Below are positions 22,401-31,656 of a stretch of 64,000 nt of DNA, in pieces; position 1 is the stretch's first letter; each line of letters begins with the position of its first letter. The notes under the pieces are model-generated. The model was given only the letters and a program-made list of their open reading frames with translations, searched no databases and was not told where the DNA came from. Location: the NCBI GenBank assembly GCA_036898135.1, contig CM072511.1, positions 81,859,699 through 81,923,698 of the forward strand, read 5' to 3'. A program made the translations under genes and the position numbers. Source of the DNA: Oncomelania hupensis (lineage: Eukaryota > Mollusca > Gastropoda > Littorinimorpha > Pomatiopsidae).

Positions 22401-25292
22401 TTATGCAGAACCATTCGATTGCGAACAGTTTAAGTGTTCCTTTACTGAGGATTTAAAAGAACTAGCAGTTTTACTGGATTTGACATTCGAGGGAAGAGAG
22501 TTCCACATAGAAGGCCCTACAAAACCAAAGCTAGTTTTATACAGGTCTATGCGTGCCGTGGGCAAGAGAAATCTCTGAGAACCATATCGCTCTGGCGCTT
22601 TGCGTAATAAATCACGCAAGTAAGTTGGAGCAAGCTCGTTTAGTACCTTGAACATAAGCATTAAAATGTTGTAACCGAATTGCTGCTGAAGGGGAAGAAT
22701 GCCTGCGGCTTCAAGTTTTTCCGAAGTAGTGAAGTGAGGGTTGCTGATGATTAGTTTTGCGCCCCTTCTGTGTAAGGATTGCAGCTTTCTTAGCAGATTG
22801 TCACTTGCACCACACCAAACAGTGGAAGCATAATTTATTTTTGAAAGACAGTGCGCCATAAAGAACATTTTACGCCCCTCAGTTTCCACAAATGGCTTTA
22901 ATTTCGACAGAAGATGTAGATTCGTAGACAGTTTCCTACAGGTGTTAGCTATGTGACTATTCCAGCGAAGGTCCTGGTCAATTGTGACTCCTAACACTTC
23001 GTGCGATGTTACTTGTTCTATTCGGTCCGAATCTAGCTTAAGGTCGAGAAGAAGCGGGGCTCTCTGATGTTTTTGTCTGGAGGTTATTACCATGCTATTT
23101 GATTTTTGGGGATGTAGAACTAGCTTATTGCGAGCAGACCATTGAAATACGTCATTTATTCCGAGTTGGAGATCTGATTTCAACTGATCTGTTGTACGTG
23201 CAGATGTGTGCAGAGAGCTGTCATCGGCGAACAACTCACATGACACGTTTTTAGTGGTAATATGCAACGGCATATCGTTTATAAAAATACTGAAGAAAAG
23301 GGGCCCAAGGATGGAACCTTGGGGCACTCCGCAGCTTAGGTGTCCTTCGCGTGAGTGTTGACCATTGATGTAAAGTTTCTGGGTCCTGTTTTTAACAAAA
23401 GATGCTAGTAAGTTAGTGGTAGCGTCACAACGGGTGTATTGTTTTATTTTGCTGATAAGAAGATCATGATCAACCGTTTCAAATGCCTTTTTTATGTCAA
23501 GAAAAACTGCTCCAACAATCTTAAAGTCATTGATAGCGGACAACCAGGAACCACACATACGAGTAAGAGCTGTAGAACATGAATGGTGTTTCCGGAATCC
23601 AGACTGAAACTGGTAGAAAAGATTATGGTTCTCCATGTAATGTACAACATGGTTATGAATATGTTTTTCCAATGGCTTAGAAAGAACAGACAAGATAGAA
23701 ATAGGGCGAAAGTTGTTTATGTCATAGGAACCTACCGTTTTAGGTATAGGGATTACTTTGGCACATTTCCAGCCGTCGGGGAAAGTACAAGTTTTAATGC
23801 ATAAATTATACAAAAATGTTAGCGATTCGACAATGTAGGGAAGCGACAGTTTTAATAAAAGCGTACTAATCGTATCTATACCAACCGACTTCTTGTTTTT
23901 TAGACTAGAGATGTACTTGCCTACTTCATGAACCGCTATTTCAGGTACGATACACTCGTCCTTAGATCGTAACCGGTCATTGCAGAACGACGTCAGAAGG
24001 GGGTTAGGATACTTGGGGTCTTGCGTTGCAGAGGGATTAGATTGTTGGTGGAGGAGGGATGCAGTGGACAGAAAGTGGTCATTTAGCGTATCAGGTGAAA
24101 TGTTGGTAGGGGGCACGGACTGACTACGCTTCTTATTAGTGATCTCATTCATGGCACGCCACAAGTGGGCCGTGTCGCAATTATTTTTAATCATTTGTCC
24201 AAAATACTGACGTTTTGAGTTTTTTACCATGACACTAATTTTGTTTCTTTGAATTCTATATTGATCAATTTTTTTATCCCTCTTGAGTTGGTCTCTTATC
24301 TTCATAGCCTCCATAATGTCGGCGGTCAGCCAGCTCGGTAACGTTTTATGCTTGACTCTCCTCCTTCGAATGGGGGCATGTTTATTAACAATAGGCACAA
24401 AAGTATCATACCACGAAGCTAAGGCACTGTTCGGGTCGATGCTGCTATACACATTAGCGAAGTCTACCTGATCCAAGTCAAAAAGAAACGCATTCTGATC
24501 AAAGTTTTTAAGTGATCGATACTCAATTGTAGTGTGCTCGCCTTTGACACGTTTAGGTGGTATCCATGACAATGTACAAAGAACTGGGCAATGGTCACTA
24601 ATACTGACACCAGAAAGACGTACATTAGACACCTTTAACGTATTACTATTGTTTACATAGATGTGGTCTATGAGAGTAGACGACGAGGGAGTCACTCTCG
24701 TGGGCTGCTGCACAAGTTGTTGCAGTCCGAATAAGGAGTACGTGGATTCCCACGACGTATGCGCTTTAAGTAAATTAATATTGACATCACCCAAGATAAT
24801 ATAAGCAGCGTTTGGGTGTGCTGTTGTGACCGTATCCATCATATGAACAAAGTCATCGTACCATTCATAACAAGAAGAAGGATTCCTGTACAAGATACAG
24901 ATCAGTGCTCCAGAATCCTTTGCACTACGTTTAAGCTGAACCCACAGGCTCTCTACGCCCTCAGTCTCAAGATCCGGACGTCGGGTGACGTAAGGCATCA
25001 CGTCATTATGTACATAGAGGCCAAGGCCCGTATGGAGAAATTGGGTGGCATCCTTACGAAAGAAAGTATAATTAGTGATGGCTATCTCCGCATCAGATTG
25101 TAGTTGTAGGCGGGTCTCGGAAAGACCGAGGAAATGGAGACGTGGGGTTTCACTCAGAAGAGAAACAATGTCGTGCAGTTTGTTAGCTAAGTGATACACA
25201 TTCGCATGCCCAATTTGCAGACCAGATGGAGACTTAAACAAATCGCTCATGTATACAACCAAAAGACAACCAAAACGAACGCACAAGAGCAA
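22401..25292 (-). CDS. CR1-like LINE ORF2: endonuclease and reverse transcriptase
   Basis: A 963-codon frame. Residues about 25-240 are an apurinic-type endonuclease (LQIGHANVYHLANK, LGLSETRL, ILGDVNINLL, LIDHIYVNN, SDHCPVL). Residues about 440-760 are the reverse transcriptase (KKSVGIDTIS, NNFRPISILSVLSKPLEK, QSGFRKHHSCSTAL, AVFLDIKKAFETVDHDLL, GVPQGSILGPLFFSIFIN, catalytic CELFADDSSLH near 685, LGVTIDQDLRWNSH). The C-terminus is the usual CR1/L2 thumb and tail (NYASTVWCGASD ... PSMWNSLPSNVK). It makes the nick and copies the element RNA at the target. All key residues are present with no internal stop. The start is probably the Met at residue 15 or an upstream codon. Confidence 0.93.
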   Translation of the reverse strand: MLLCVRFGCLLVVYMSDLFKSPSGLQIGHANVYHLANKLHDIVSLLSETPRLHFLGLSETRLQLQSDAEIAITNYTFFRKDATQFLHTGLGLYVHNDVMPYVTRRPDLETEGVESLWVQLKRSAKDSGALICILYRNPSSCYEWYDDFVHMMDTVTTAHPNAAYIILGDVNINLLKAHTSWESTYSLFGLQQLVQQPTRVTPSSSTLIDHIYVNNSNTLKVSNVRLSGVSISDHCPVLCTLSWIPPKRVKGEHTTIEYRSLKNFDQNAFLFDLDQVDFANVYSSIDPNSALASWYDTFVPIVNKHAPIRRRRVKHKTLPSWLTADIMEAMKIRDQLKRDKKIDQYRIQRNKISVMVKNSKRQYFGQMIKNNCDTAHLWRAMNEITNKKRSQSVPPTNISPDTLNDHFLSTASLLHQQSNPSATQDPKYPNPLLTSFCNDRLRSKDECIVPEIAVHEVGKYISSLKNKKSVGIDTISTLLLKLSLPYIVESLTFLYNLCIKTCTFPDGWKCAKVIPIPKTVGSYDINNFRPISILSVLSKPLEKHIHNHVVHYMENHNLFYQFQSGFRKHHSCSTALTRMCGSWLSAINDFKIVGAVFLDIKKAFETVDHDLLISKIKQYTRCDATTNLLASFVKNRTQKLYINGQHSREGHLSCGVPQGSILGPLFFSIFINDMPLHITTKNVSCELFADDSSLHTSARTTDQLKSDLQLGINDVFQWSARNKLVLHPQKSNSMVITSRQKHQRAPLLLDLKLDSDRIEQVTSHEVLGVTIDQDLRWNSHIANTCRKLSTNLHLLSKLKPFVETEGRKMFFMAHCLSKINYASTVWCGASDNLLRKLQSLHRRGAKLIISNPHFTTSEKLEAAGILPLQQQFGYNILMLMFKVLNELAPTYLRDLLRKAPERYGSQRFLLPTARIDLYKTSFGFVGPSMWNSLPSNVKSSKTASSFKSSVKEHLNCSQSNGSA

Positions 25293-25733
25293 AATTAATC
25301 AAATGGGCAAGGACAAATCAAATCAAACACAACATAAACCAAAACAAAAAAGGATTGAAAGGAAAACACAGGATTGAAAGGAAAACACAGCAGAAATCGA
25401 AAACGCAAAGCAATCAAAACACCGAAACAGGAAAACACGCAAAATTTAAAAAATGCGTGAATTAAAGGAAGGTGCAAAACAAAGTAGAAAAGCACAAGTA
25501 CATGTACTTTCTTCTTTAAGGCGGCTCAAATACTCAATGCAATTAAACGAACGGGTCACCAAAGACCACACAATCGGGAAGCAGTACTAACAGTCCCCAA
25601 TAAACACAAAAGTACAATGTCAATATCTGAAAGTAATTATGAAATAACACCCAGGAGGAAGACGCAGATTAAGCCACAAACACACACCCACCCATGAAAG
25701 TTGTTTTGACGTTTACGGATACACACGCACACT
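25293..25733 (-). other. inter-ORF spacer of the CR1-like LINE
   Basis: 440 bp between ORF1 and ORF2 with no coding content. A 19-bp direct duplication GGATTGAAAGGAAAACACA is at about 25351-25389. Confidence 0.6.
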
Positions 25734-27230
25734 TTACATGACAGGCCAGCCTGCAGCCCCAGAGGGGGGTGGGCGGCTGTAATACCACTGGAACATTGGA
25801 TTAAACATTGGCATCTGATTAAAGGGGTTCTGTCCGTGCCCCATCATGAAAGGAAAGGGACCACAGTGCATGGATAATGGCGGCCGTTTGTAGAAGTCTT
25901 GCCTGCCAGATGCATCTTCCCTAACATCTTGGCCGCAGGGGGCCCGATGACCGTCTGCTTGCGTCACGGATGACTGATCACTGTTTGTGGAGAGATTAGA
26001 CTGATTGCTCTGCTTAGTGTCGTCTTTGATCTCAGTCTCCCTACTCTTCTGGCTCCTAACAGCGCCAGCATAAGAGTTCTTGTTCTGGGAGAAGCCTGGG
26101 GGATGGTTTTTACTGTTTGATGATTGCGCCAATGAAGAGGCGTTATTGTCCTTGCGGGACGGTTTGCCTAAAACAAACGCTTTCACTTCCCTGAGATAAA
26201 GTCCAAGCCCTCTAGGAGAAAAGTGTACTTTATCAATAAGCACGCTGGGATCAACCTTTCCGTCTTTGTCCGTAGACCATAACGCATTGTGAGGAAGGAA
26301 GGTTGTCCCGTTCAACTTGCACAAGTCCTCTAGTTGCTGGTTCAGTTTGCGAACAGTTTTGATCCTGCCCCACGGCCTCTGTGGTGGAATAGCCGAGACA
26401 GCGACCTCTGCCTTGGGTAGCTTACGCTTAACGCTGGCAAAGAGCTTGCTAAACTCACTATTAACGCTATGTGGGTTGGACAAGGCAGAAGTGACGTTAT
26501 TTGTGCCTACGTGCAGCACAATTTTGGTAATAGCAGTGGAGGTAGCCATCTTGCCGAAGACTGTAGTGATATCTGCCACTGTAGCACCCCCGAAGGTCCT
26601 GACCTGAACCTCACCACCACGATTAAGTCTCTTGGCGTTAATGTTCTTGAGGTTCGAGTCCCCGATGATGAGCGCTGTGGCGGAGATCGGCAGCTTGAGA
26701 GGCGTAACCGCGGGGACTGGCTGGAAGTTGTTGCCTGTAGTGGTGTTGTTGCCTGCACCCTGCGAGGACCCATCTGCGGCACGCGCCAGGGTGGGAGGGG
26801 GCGCGGCAAGGGGAGAATGCGTGCCAGGGGGTGGAGGGGTGGGGTGTGGGGGTTCGTTACCACATGACGAGGGCTCATTGGTGGGGATGGGAGAAAGGAG
26901 AGAGGAATTGTTGTCTGTGGCGGCCACGTCGAGGGCATAACGACCTTGGCCGCTAACAACAGAGATGGGTGTGGGGGGTAAGACCTGGTCGCTCGCGGGA
27001 CAGCACTTCTTATTGGCGGCGGCCTTGAGGTGAGCAACTTTCTGCTCCAGGCTCTGGCAATGCCTCTGAAGGGATTTAAGTTCCTCCCCTTGAAGGAGAA
27101 GTATTTGCTCCATGTCCCGCACAGCCTGGTCGCTCTCCTGGTTGAGCACCAGCTGCCTACGCTGAGATTGGACCTTGTAGTCTTCGAAGTCTTCGCTCAG
27201 TTTTAGCAGCTGGGCCTGCAGGGCAGTGAT
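25734..27230 (-). CDS. CR1-like LINE ORF1: coiled coil plus SGNH esterase
   Basis: The frame is open from the GA tract to 25734. Residues before and around 27149 form a heptad-rich coiled coil (QLLKLSEDFEDYKVQSQR, then EELKSLQRHCQSLEQKVAHL). A Pro/Ser-rich linker follows. Then comes an SGNH/GDSL-type esterase with IIGDSNLKN (Ser nucleophile, about residue 159 counted from 27149), VLHVGTNNVTSA (the Asn block, about 212) and IDKVHFSPRGL (Asp-His pair, about 304). The C-terminus is Ser/Asn/Gln-rich and ends in a Met/Pro/Phe-rich tail. CR1-type ORF1 esterases are known; their role in retrotransposition is unsettled. The natural N-terminus is missing because of 5' truncation. Confidence 0.88.
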   Translation of the reverse strand: MTALQAQLLKLSEDFEDYKVQSQRRQLVLNQESDQAVRDMEQILLLQGEELKSLQRHCQSLEQKVAHLKAAANKKCCPASDQVLPPTPISVVSGQGRYALDVAATDNNSSLLSPIPTNEPSSCGNEPPHPTPPPPGTHSPLAAPPPTLARAADGSSQGAGNNTTTGNNFQPVPAVTPLKLPISATALIIGDSNLKNINAKRLNRGGEVQVRTFGGATVADITTVFGKMATSTAITKIVLHVGTNNVTSALSNPHSVNSEFSKLFASVKRKLPKAEVAVSAIPPQRPWGRIKTVRKLNQQLEDLCKLNGTTFLPHNALWSTDKDGKVDPSVLIDKVHFSPRGLGLYLREVKAFVLGKPSRKDNNASSLAQSSNSKNHPPGFSQNKNSYAGAVRSQKSRETEIKDDTKQSNQSNLSTNSDQSSVTQADGHRAPCGQDVREDASGRQDFYKRPPLSMHCGPFPFMMGHGQNPFNQMPMFNPMFQWYYSRPPPSGAAGWPVM

Positions 27231-27232
27231 GA

Positions 27233-27235
<3 letters not shown>

Positions 27236-27316
<81 letters not shown>
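27236..27316. repeat. (GA)n microsatellite
   Basis: About 80 bp of GA repeats between the 5' end of the CR1-like LINE and the first visible NeuroD-gene exon. Confidence 0.97.
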
Positions 27317-27318
<2 letters not shown>

Positions 27319-27425
27319 CTTGTGTTGCTAATAAAAATATGTGATTGTTTTGTTTGTTTGTTTCAGTTCTAAAATATCCAAGCTCGACACCTCCTTGCCC
27401 TTCAGAAAACCGGACCTACGTCACT

Positions 27426-27815
27426 ATGCCTATTAAGAGCAGCGTCGACGAACATTTTTCCAAGGTCATGACCTCCCACGCTGAGTTCGAGTTGCTTGAC
27501 GACGATGACATTGACCTCGACGATTGCGACACCTTGGACGACGAGGACGAGGACGAAAACGACAGTTCGGAGATTGACGACCTTCCTGATTCCACCACCA
27601 ACAGTGACGGGAAGGCCATCCTAATAGCGTCGGATGGAAATGACAGCAACGGTAACAGCATCTCGACTCCTAGCAACAAAACGAAGAGGAAACACTCCAA
27701 GGTCAAAGGGAAGTCTAACAGAGACGCTGGAACATTCTCCAGTGCGGATGAGCAAGGCAGTAATACCTCTTCCGGCAGCAACAGGAACGGCAATAGCAAG
27801 CTAATCCCGCCTTAG
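27426..27815 (+). CDS. acidic N-terminal exon of a NeuroD-type gene (tentative)
   Basis: The exon opens at an acceptor (TTTGTTTGTTTCAG ending 27366). The ATG at 27426 starts MPIKSSVDEHFSKVMTSHAE, followed by a strongly acidic block (residues about 22-60), a Ser/Asn-rich stretch and a basic KTKRKHSKVKGKSNRD. NeuroD proteins begin with such an acidic region leading into a Lys/Arg-rich segment before the bHLH. The frame stops at 27813-27815, so if the exon is used it must splice earlier; ACG|GTAACA at about 27650 is a weak candidate donor. The assignment rests on composition and position 5' of the bHLH exon, not on a conserved motif. Confidence 0.5.
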   Translation: MPIKSSVDEHFSKVMTSHAEFELLDDDDIDLDDCDTLDDEDEDENDSSEIDDLPDSTTNSDGKAILIASDGNDSNGNSISTPSNKTKRKHSKVKGKSNRDAGTFSSADEQGSNTSSGSNRNGNSKLIPP

Positions 27816-27961
27816 ACCACGCGGTCACAACGCTATTGTAGTTGTTGTGGTTGTTGGCAATGTAGGAAAGGCGGTTTTTTGTTTTTGTTTTCGTTTTGTC
27901 AACGTTGTGCCTGTTGGTCTGGAAAGTTAAGAATACGAACAAGTCCGAAAACATGAATGAC

Positions 27962-27962
27962 A

Positions 27963-28025
<63 letters not shown>
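27962..28025. repeat. (GAT)n microsatellite
   Basis: About 20 GAT units inside the intron of the NeuroD-type gene. The poly-Asp frame across it is an artefact. Confidence 0.95.
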
Positions 28026-28026
<1 letters not shown>

Positions 28027-28359
28027 GGGCGACGATGACGACGACGACGTTAATGACAACATTGTTGCGACGACTATGATGATGATAATGCTTATTGATT
28101 AAAAGGACGGTAACAATGACAACGATGGTCAAGATGACACCGACAAAGTAATAATGACCACAGCCTGATAACACAATTTTACTTTCTTTTACGAATTAAT
28201 GTTTTAGTCTATACTGGCTGTGCTTGTTGAATGTAATACATTGTTAATGAGTGTTGCACACGTACACTGCAAAATAATTTCCTTTGCTGTGTGTTGGGAC
28301 TAAAAATTTTGAGTCTGATTCTGATTCCTATAACTAACCCCTGCTTTAAATGTCTCCAG

Positions 28360-28525
28360 GCTTTGGACGAGCTGAGGAAGCATGTGCCGTGCCAGACGAA
28401 GACTCAGAAGCTGTCCAAGATCGAGACGCTGCGTCTAGCACGAAACTACATCATGGTCATGGCGGATACCTTACAGAAAGGAGTCAAACCTGATCCATTC
28501 ACTTTCGCTAAGGCTCTTTCCAAAG
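28360..28525 (+). CDS. neurod-like: NeuroD-type bHLH exon (half helix 1, loop, helix 2)
   Basis: Acceptor TGTCTCCAG at 28351-28359; donor AAAG|GTATAAG after 28525. The 55 codons read [16 protein letters not shown] (end of helix 1 and loop), [20 protein letters not shown] (helix 2), then [14 protein letters not shown], the NeuroD-specific segment after the bHLH. The [14 protein letters not shown] string is the family hallmark. The exon starts in the middle of helix 1 in phase 0, so the DNA-contacting basic region and first half of helix 1 must come from an upstream exon. No such exon was found between 27367 and 28350. NeuroD factors dimerise with E-proteins and drive neuronal differentiation in the nucleus. 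Confidence 0.9.
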
Positions 28526-28558
28526 GTATAAGTTACGTGTTGAAGACAAAGAGAAAAC

Positions 28559-28613
28559 CCTGTCCTCTATACGCTAATGTGTTTGGGGACGATAATTTAA
28601 TAACGAACGAACG
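28559..28613 (+). mobile_element. 55-bp hairpin-tail retro-insertion with 11-bp duplication
   Basis: AAAGAGAAAAC at 28548-28558 is repeated exactly at 28614-28624. Between them lie the hairpin GTCCTC...GGGGAC around TATACGCTAATGTGTTT and a tail TAATTTAATAACGAACGAACG. It sits about 33 bp after the donor of the NeuroD bHLH exon. Almost the whole insert is the hairpin and tail, with no other LINE sequence. Confidence 0.85.
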
Positions 28614-28862
28614 AAAGAGAAAACTGTGTTTTCTTTATGCATAAGAGGCACCTGAAAATAAGGGGCTGAATTCCCACGACGCGATGTTAAGGGTTTCCCC
28701 TCCTGGTAACATGAGAGTTTAAAATGTCAAAATGTCGTTGTTTCAGTTCATAATGTACCCCAAAGTGAAGTCACTGAACTTTTGTATCAGTTGTGTTAAT
28801 TGCAATAGTTATTATTGTAGGTTAACTGACAGTTAATGTAAGGTGCAGTCCATCTCTGATCC

Positions 28863-29108
28863 CTATCCTATCCTATCCTATGCCGCAACTCGGAGGTCGT
28901 AGAGGCTCCACAGATGATCGTTTAACCAGCGTACTCCATCTTTCCCTGTCCTCAGCAACCCTCATGACTTCGCTCAGTGTCAAACCTGTCCATTCTAGAA
29001 TGTTGTCCTCCCACTTCTTTTTCGGTCTCCCTCTTCTTCTACCTCCTTGCACTGTGCCTTGCAGGACGGTCTTTGCAAGACTTGATGATCTGGTGACGTG
29101 GCCATACC
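28863..29108 (-). mobile_element. LINE 3' end, minus strand
   Basis: The reverse complement of the LINE 3' end at 8445-8816: tail TCCTATCCTATCCTAT at 28865-28880, then the CGATGGTATGGCCACGTCAC (WYGHV) segment at its other end. Directly beyond it the sequence switches to the plus-strand leader of the same type of LINE (29122 onward). Confidence 0.85.
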
Positions 29109-29121
29109 ATCGGAGTTTCCC

Positions 29122-29365
29122 TTTGCCCTGTGGGTTCGGGCACTGATTAGAATAGACCCAACGTTTCCCTATGTGTCGTAAGAGGCGACTAACACGGGTG
29201 ATGTCAGCACGGCATCACTGGGCGAAAGTCTTCTACACAGAAGTCATCGGCCAGGACGGAGGAACCTCATGTTTCTACAGGTTCAACGACCACGTGCTCG
29301 GGGCCAAAGCGAGCCACACTGTATTCGGGGATATCGGCTGTGGCCAACAGCCTGGTCTTTCTTCC
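29122..29365 (+). mobile_element. LINE 5' leader fragment, plus strand
   Basis: Matches 13175-13410 (CTGTGGGTTCGGGCACTGA, GATGTCAGCACGGCATCACT, CGGCCAGGACGGAGGAACCT, GGCTGTGGCCAACAGCCTGG), including CTTTCTT.CCCAA just before a (CA)n tract. Its abutment to an oppositely oriented 3' end of an endonuclease LINE is the pattern of a 5'-inverted (twin-primed) insertion, if both belong to one family. Confidence 0.75.
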
Positions 29366-29373
29366 CCAAAACA

Positions 29374-29418
<45 letters not shown>
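29374..29418. repeat. (CA)n microsatellite
   Basis: About 22 CA units following the LINE leader fragment. Confidence 0.95.
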
Positions 29419-29630
29419 ACACACCCATACTTGAACGCTTACACAGACTGAGGACTATGATTCTAGACCTCGGTTGTGGGGACTATTAGAAATAATAGGT
29501 ATTTTTGAGATTCGATACTGCAAGCATTGTCTCTTGGCTCCCGAAAGCAGCGCCAGGGGTCGTACGTTTCAAAATAGTAACTACTCTTTGAGCTATTAGA
29601 CTTGGTATGTTGCGTGATAAGTGAAGACTG

Positions 29631-29980
29631 GCGGGGGTGTATTGTGAGGACCTAATACACACATTCACAAATAGCATTCATGTTGAGGACTTCCGTACAC
29701 ACTTGCTTACACACTCTTAAACCGTATTAAGACCGAGGACCATGATGCGGGGGTGTATTGTGAGGACCTAATACACACATTCACAAATAGCATTCATGTT
29801 GAGGACTTCCGTACACACTTGCTTACACGTTCTTAAACCGTATTAAGACCGAGGACCATGATGCGGGGGTGTATTGTGAGGACCTAATACACACATTCAC
29901 AAATAGCATTCATGTTGAGGACTTCCGTACACACTTGCTTACACACTCTTAAACCGTATTAAGACCGAGGACCATGATTC
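29631..29980. repeat. 116-bp tandem repeat, three copies
   Basis: Unit starts GCGGGGGTGTATTGTGAGG at 29631, 29747 and 29863. The copies are nearly identical (for example ACACACTC against ACACGTTC). The third is followed by GATTCTAGACC, a word also seen upstream at 29459. Confidence 0.95.
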
Positions 29981-30713
29981 TAGACCAACGTTTTCGAGAC
30001 CGTTAGCAAGTCCTCAAGATGAATGTTGAATGGAATAAAGTGCATTATGATAATAATATTAATAATAATAATACAGGATGCTATATACACGCCATTTCCC
30101 AAATCAATCAGGCTCAAAGCTCGGCAATCTATACCAACATACACGCTCACCTGTCTCATTCACCCTCACACACACCAAATACACATACATCACTCAAACA
30201 GGTGGTGTAAAGGCAAGGAGATCGCTATTAGAAGATGGAAAGAAATTTGAATTTTTATTTTTTTTAATTTTTATATTGGAGCTCCTATCGTATCACCCAT
30301 CCCATAACTTGGGGCTCGTTTTGATTCTTGGCGTACTATAGGATGTGTCTAGGAATCAGCATCAGGGGATACCAGATACAAGATACAACAGAGCTTTATT
30401 ATCTGACTGTGAGACATGAACTTGATCAATACACACAACCCATAACACATGGACCCTACTCTGGTTGCACTTTACATTCTTCCTGGACATCTATCTATCA
30501 ATAGAGATCAAGCTATCACCAATCCCATAACTCGGGGGTCGTATCCCATCACCCATCCCATAACTATCTTAATCTTAATCAAACAGTCACCTCTCCTTCA
30601 ACCCAAAGAGCTAGGCTATTGCTTATTCCTATGTAGACAGTGGCTGTGATGCTGGTTTAGGGTTAGGGGTTTGGGTTGTGATCCACCAACTCTTCTTGAG
30701 ATAGGTGAAGCAT
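29981..30713. other. intronic, possible LINE 3' tail at 30371-30410
   Basis: AT-rich. GATACAAGATACAACAGAGC followed by TTTATTATCTGACTGTGAG looks like a reverse-oriented polyadenylation and tail segment of a retroposon. ATCACC(A/C)ATCCCATAACT is repeated near 30285, 30515 and 30547. Confidence 0.4.
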
Positions 30714-31395
30714 TCAGGGGGTCCTCTTGGGGATGAGCCTAATATGGACCGCCTGACTTGATGGGTTGAGGAGAAACTTCAGGTTCTTCGATTTCTGTAC
30801 TTTGAAAGGGTTCCAATCTCCCAATAACGGCCGGACATTTGGGCGGGAAACCGTCTGGCGCCCAAAATACTGCCAAATGCACCGTTCAGGTGCATGAAGT
30901 GGGTACAGCACACATACCCTGGGTCCATGCTTCGCAAGCATATAGGAAGATGGAGATGACAAGGGAGCGCAGCAGTCTTACTTTGGAATGTAGACTGATG
31001 GTCCTGTCTTTCCAAATGGGCTTCAACTTTGTCAGGGCAGCAGTTGTTTGTGCGATCCTGAAGAGGACTTCCTGTCGGGACCCATTGTCTGATACAATGG
31101 CTCATAAATATTTGAAGCTATGCACTGTTTTGAGTGATTGGCCTTGGACTTTGATGTCCATGTTGATGCCATTGGTGTTGTTGGTCATCATTTTGGTCTT
31201 CTCTGCACGTATTTCCATTCCATAAGCTCTGGAGGTGGTGTCAAGCCTCTGTACCAGCTGTTCAAGTTCTTGTTTCTCTCCAGCCAATCCATTAATGTCA
31301 TCCGCAAAATGAAGATTGGAGATTGCTCTACCCCCTATGCTGACTGTGCCTTCGTGATCTGCAAGAGCATCTGCCATGATGCGCTCTAGTAAGAT
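30714..31395 (-). mobile_element. LINE reverse transcriptase fragment
   Basis: Minus-strand frame at 31377-31102 carries the palm C motif and downstream region: ISNLHFADDINGLAGEKQEL, YGMEIRAEKTKMMTN and VHSFKYL. A second frame (31105-30779) continues with frame changes (QDRTNNCCPDKVEAH, LPICLRSMDPGYVCC). Degenerate fragment with no target duplication noticed. Confidence 0.8.
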
Positions 31396-31579
31396 GTTGA
31401 AGAAAAAAAAAGAAAAGTGATGTGTACGTTAATTTAGTACAAGCACGTCAAAATAAACAACCTTAAATAAATACGTTTTCTTTAATGAAACGAATAAGGA
31501 ACAATGAAACAGAATGAACAAGCAGGGAAAACAAATAATTACTTAATTTAAAATGTTATATACAATAAGTAAAATACTC

Positions 31580-31645
31580 AGCAAACAACCAATTTTAACA
31601 GCAAACAACCAATTTTAACAGCAAACAGCCAATTTTAACAACAGG
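31580..31645. repeat. 20-bp tandem repeat, three copies
   Basis: CAAACAACCAATTTTAACAG repeats with 20-bp period just downstream (minus sense) of the last sphingomyelinase exon. Confidence 0.9.
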
Positions 31646-31656
31646 AAACAACACAC

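Larger units (their letters stand above)
22048..27235 (-). mobile_element. nearly full-length CR1-like LINE
   Basis: Minus-strand order: ORF1 (to 25734), a 440-bp inter-ORF spacer, ORF2 (25292-22401), a 3' untranslated region with ATAAAATG and a TCTGAGTCTGAGTCTGAG tail at 22073-22092. The left boundary is a short GA tract (22048-22072) and the right boundary is an 80-bp GA tract (27236-27316). The element therefore appears to sit inside a GA microsatellite, and the 5' end is truncated within ORF1 where its coiled coil runs into the repeat. Both ORFs are open, so the copy is young. Confidence 0.9.

Noticed and set aside
26317..26940. Plus-strand frames over the LINE ORF1
   Set aside because: Antisense shadows of the SGNH-esterase ORF1 on the minus strand.
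27896..28102. Poly-Asp open frame as an acidic NeuroD exon
   Set aside because: It is the (GAT)n microsatellite; no splice sites or conserved residues flank it.
29631..29980. CRISPR-like array
   Set aside because: Units are directly adjacent with no unique spacers and the context is a eukaryotic intron; the same holds for the 69-bp array at 1190-1760.
30779..30962. LHAP-containing frame as the missing sphingomyelinase exon
   Set aside because: The match is four residues in an alternative frame of a LINE reverse transcriptase tail; surrounding residues do not fit and there are no suitable splice sites.
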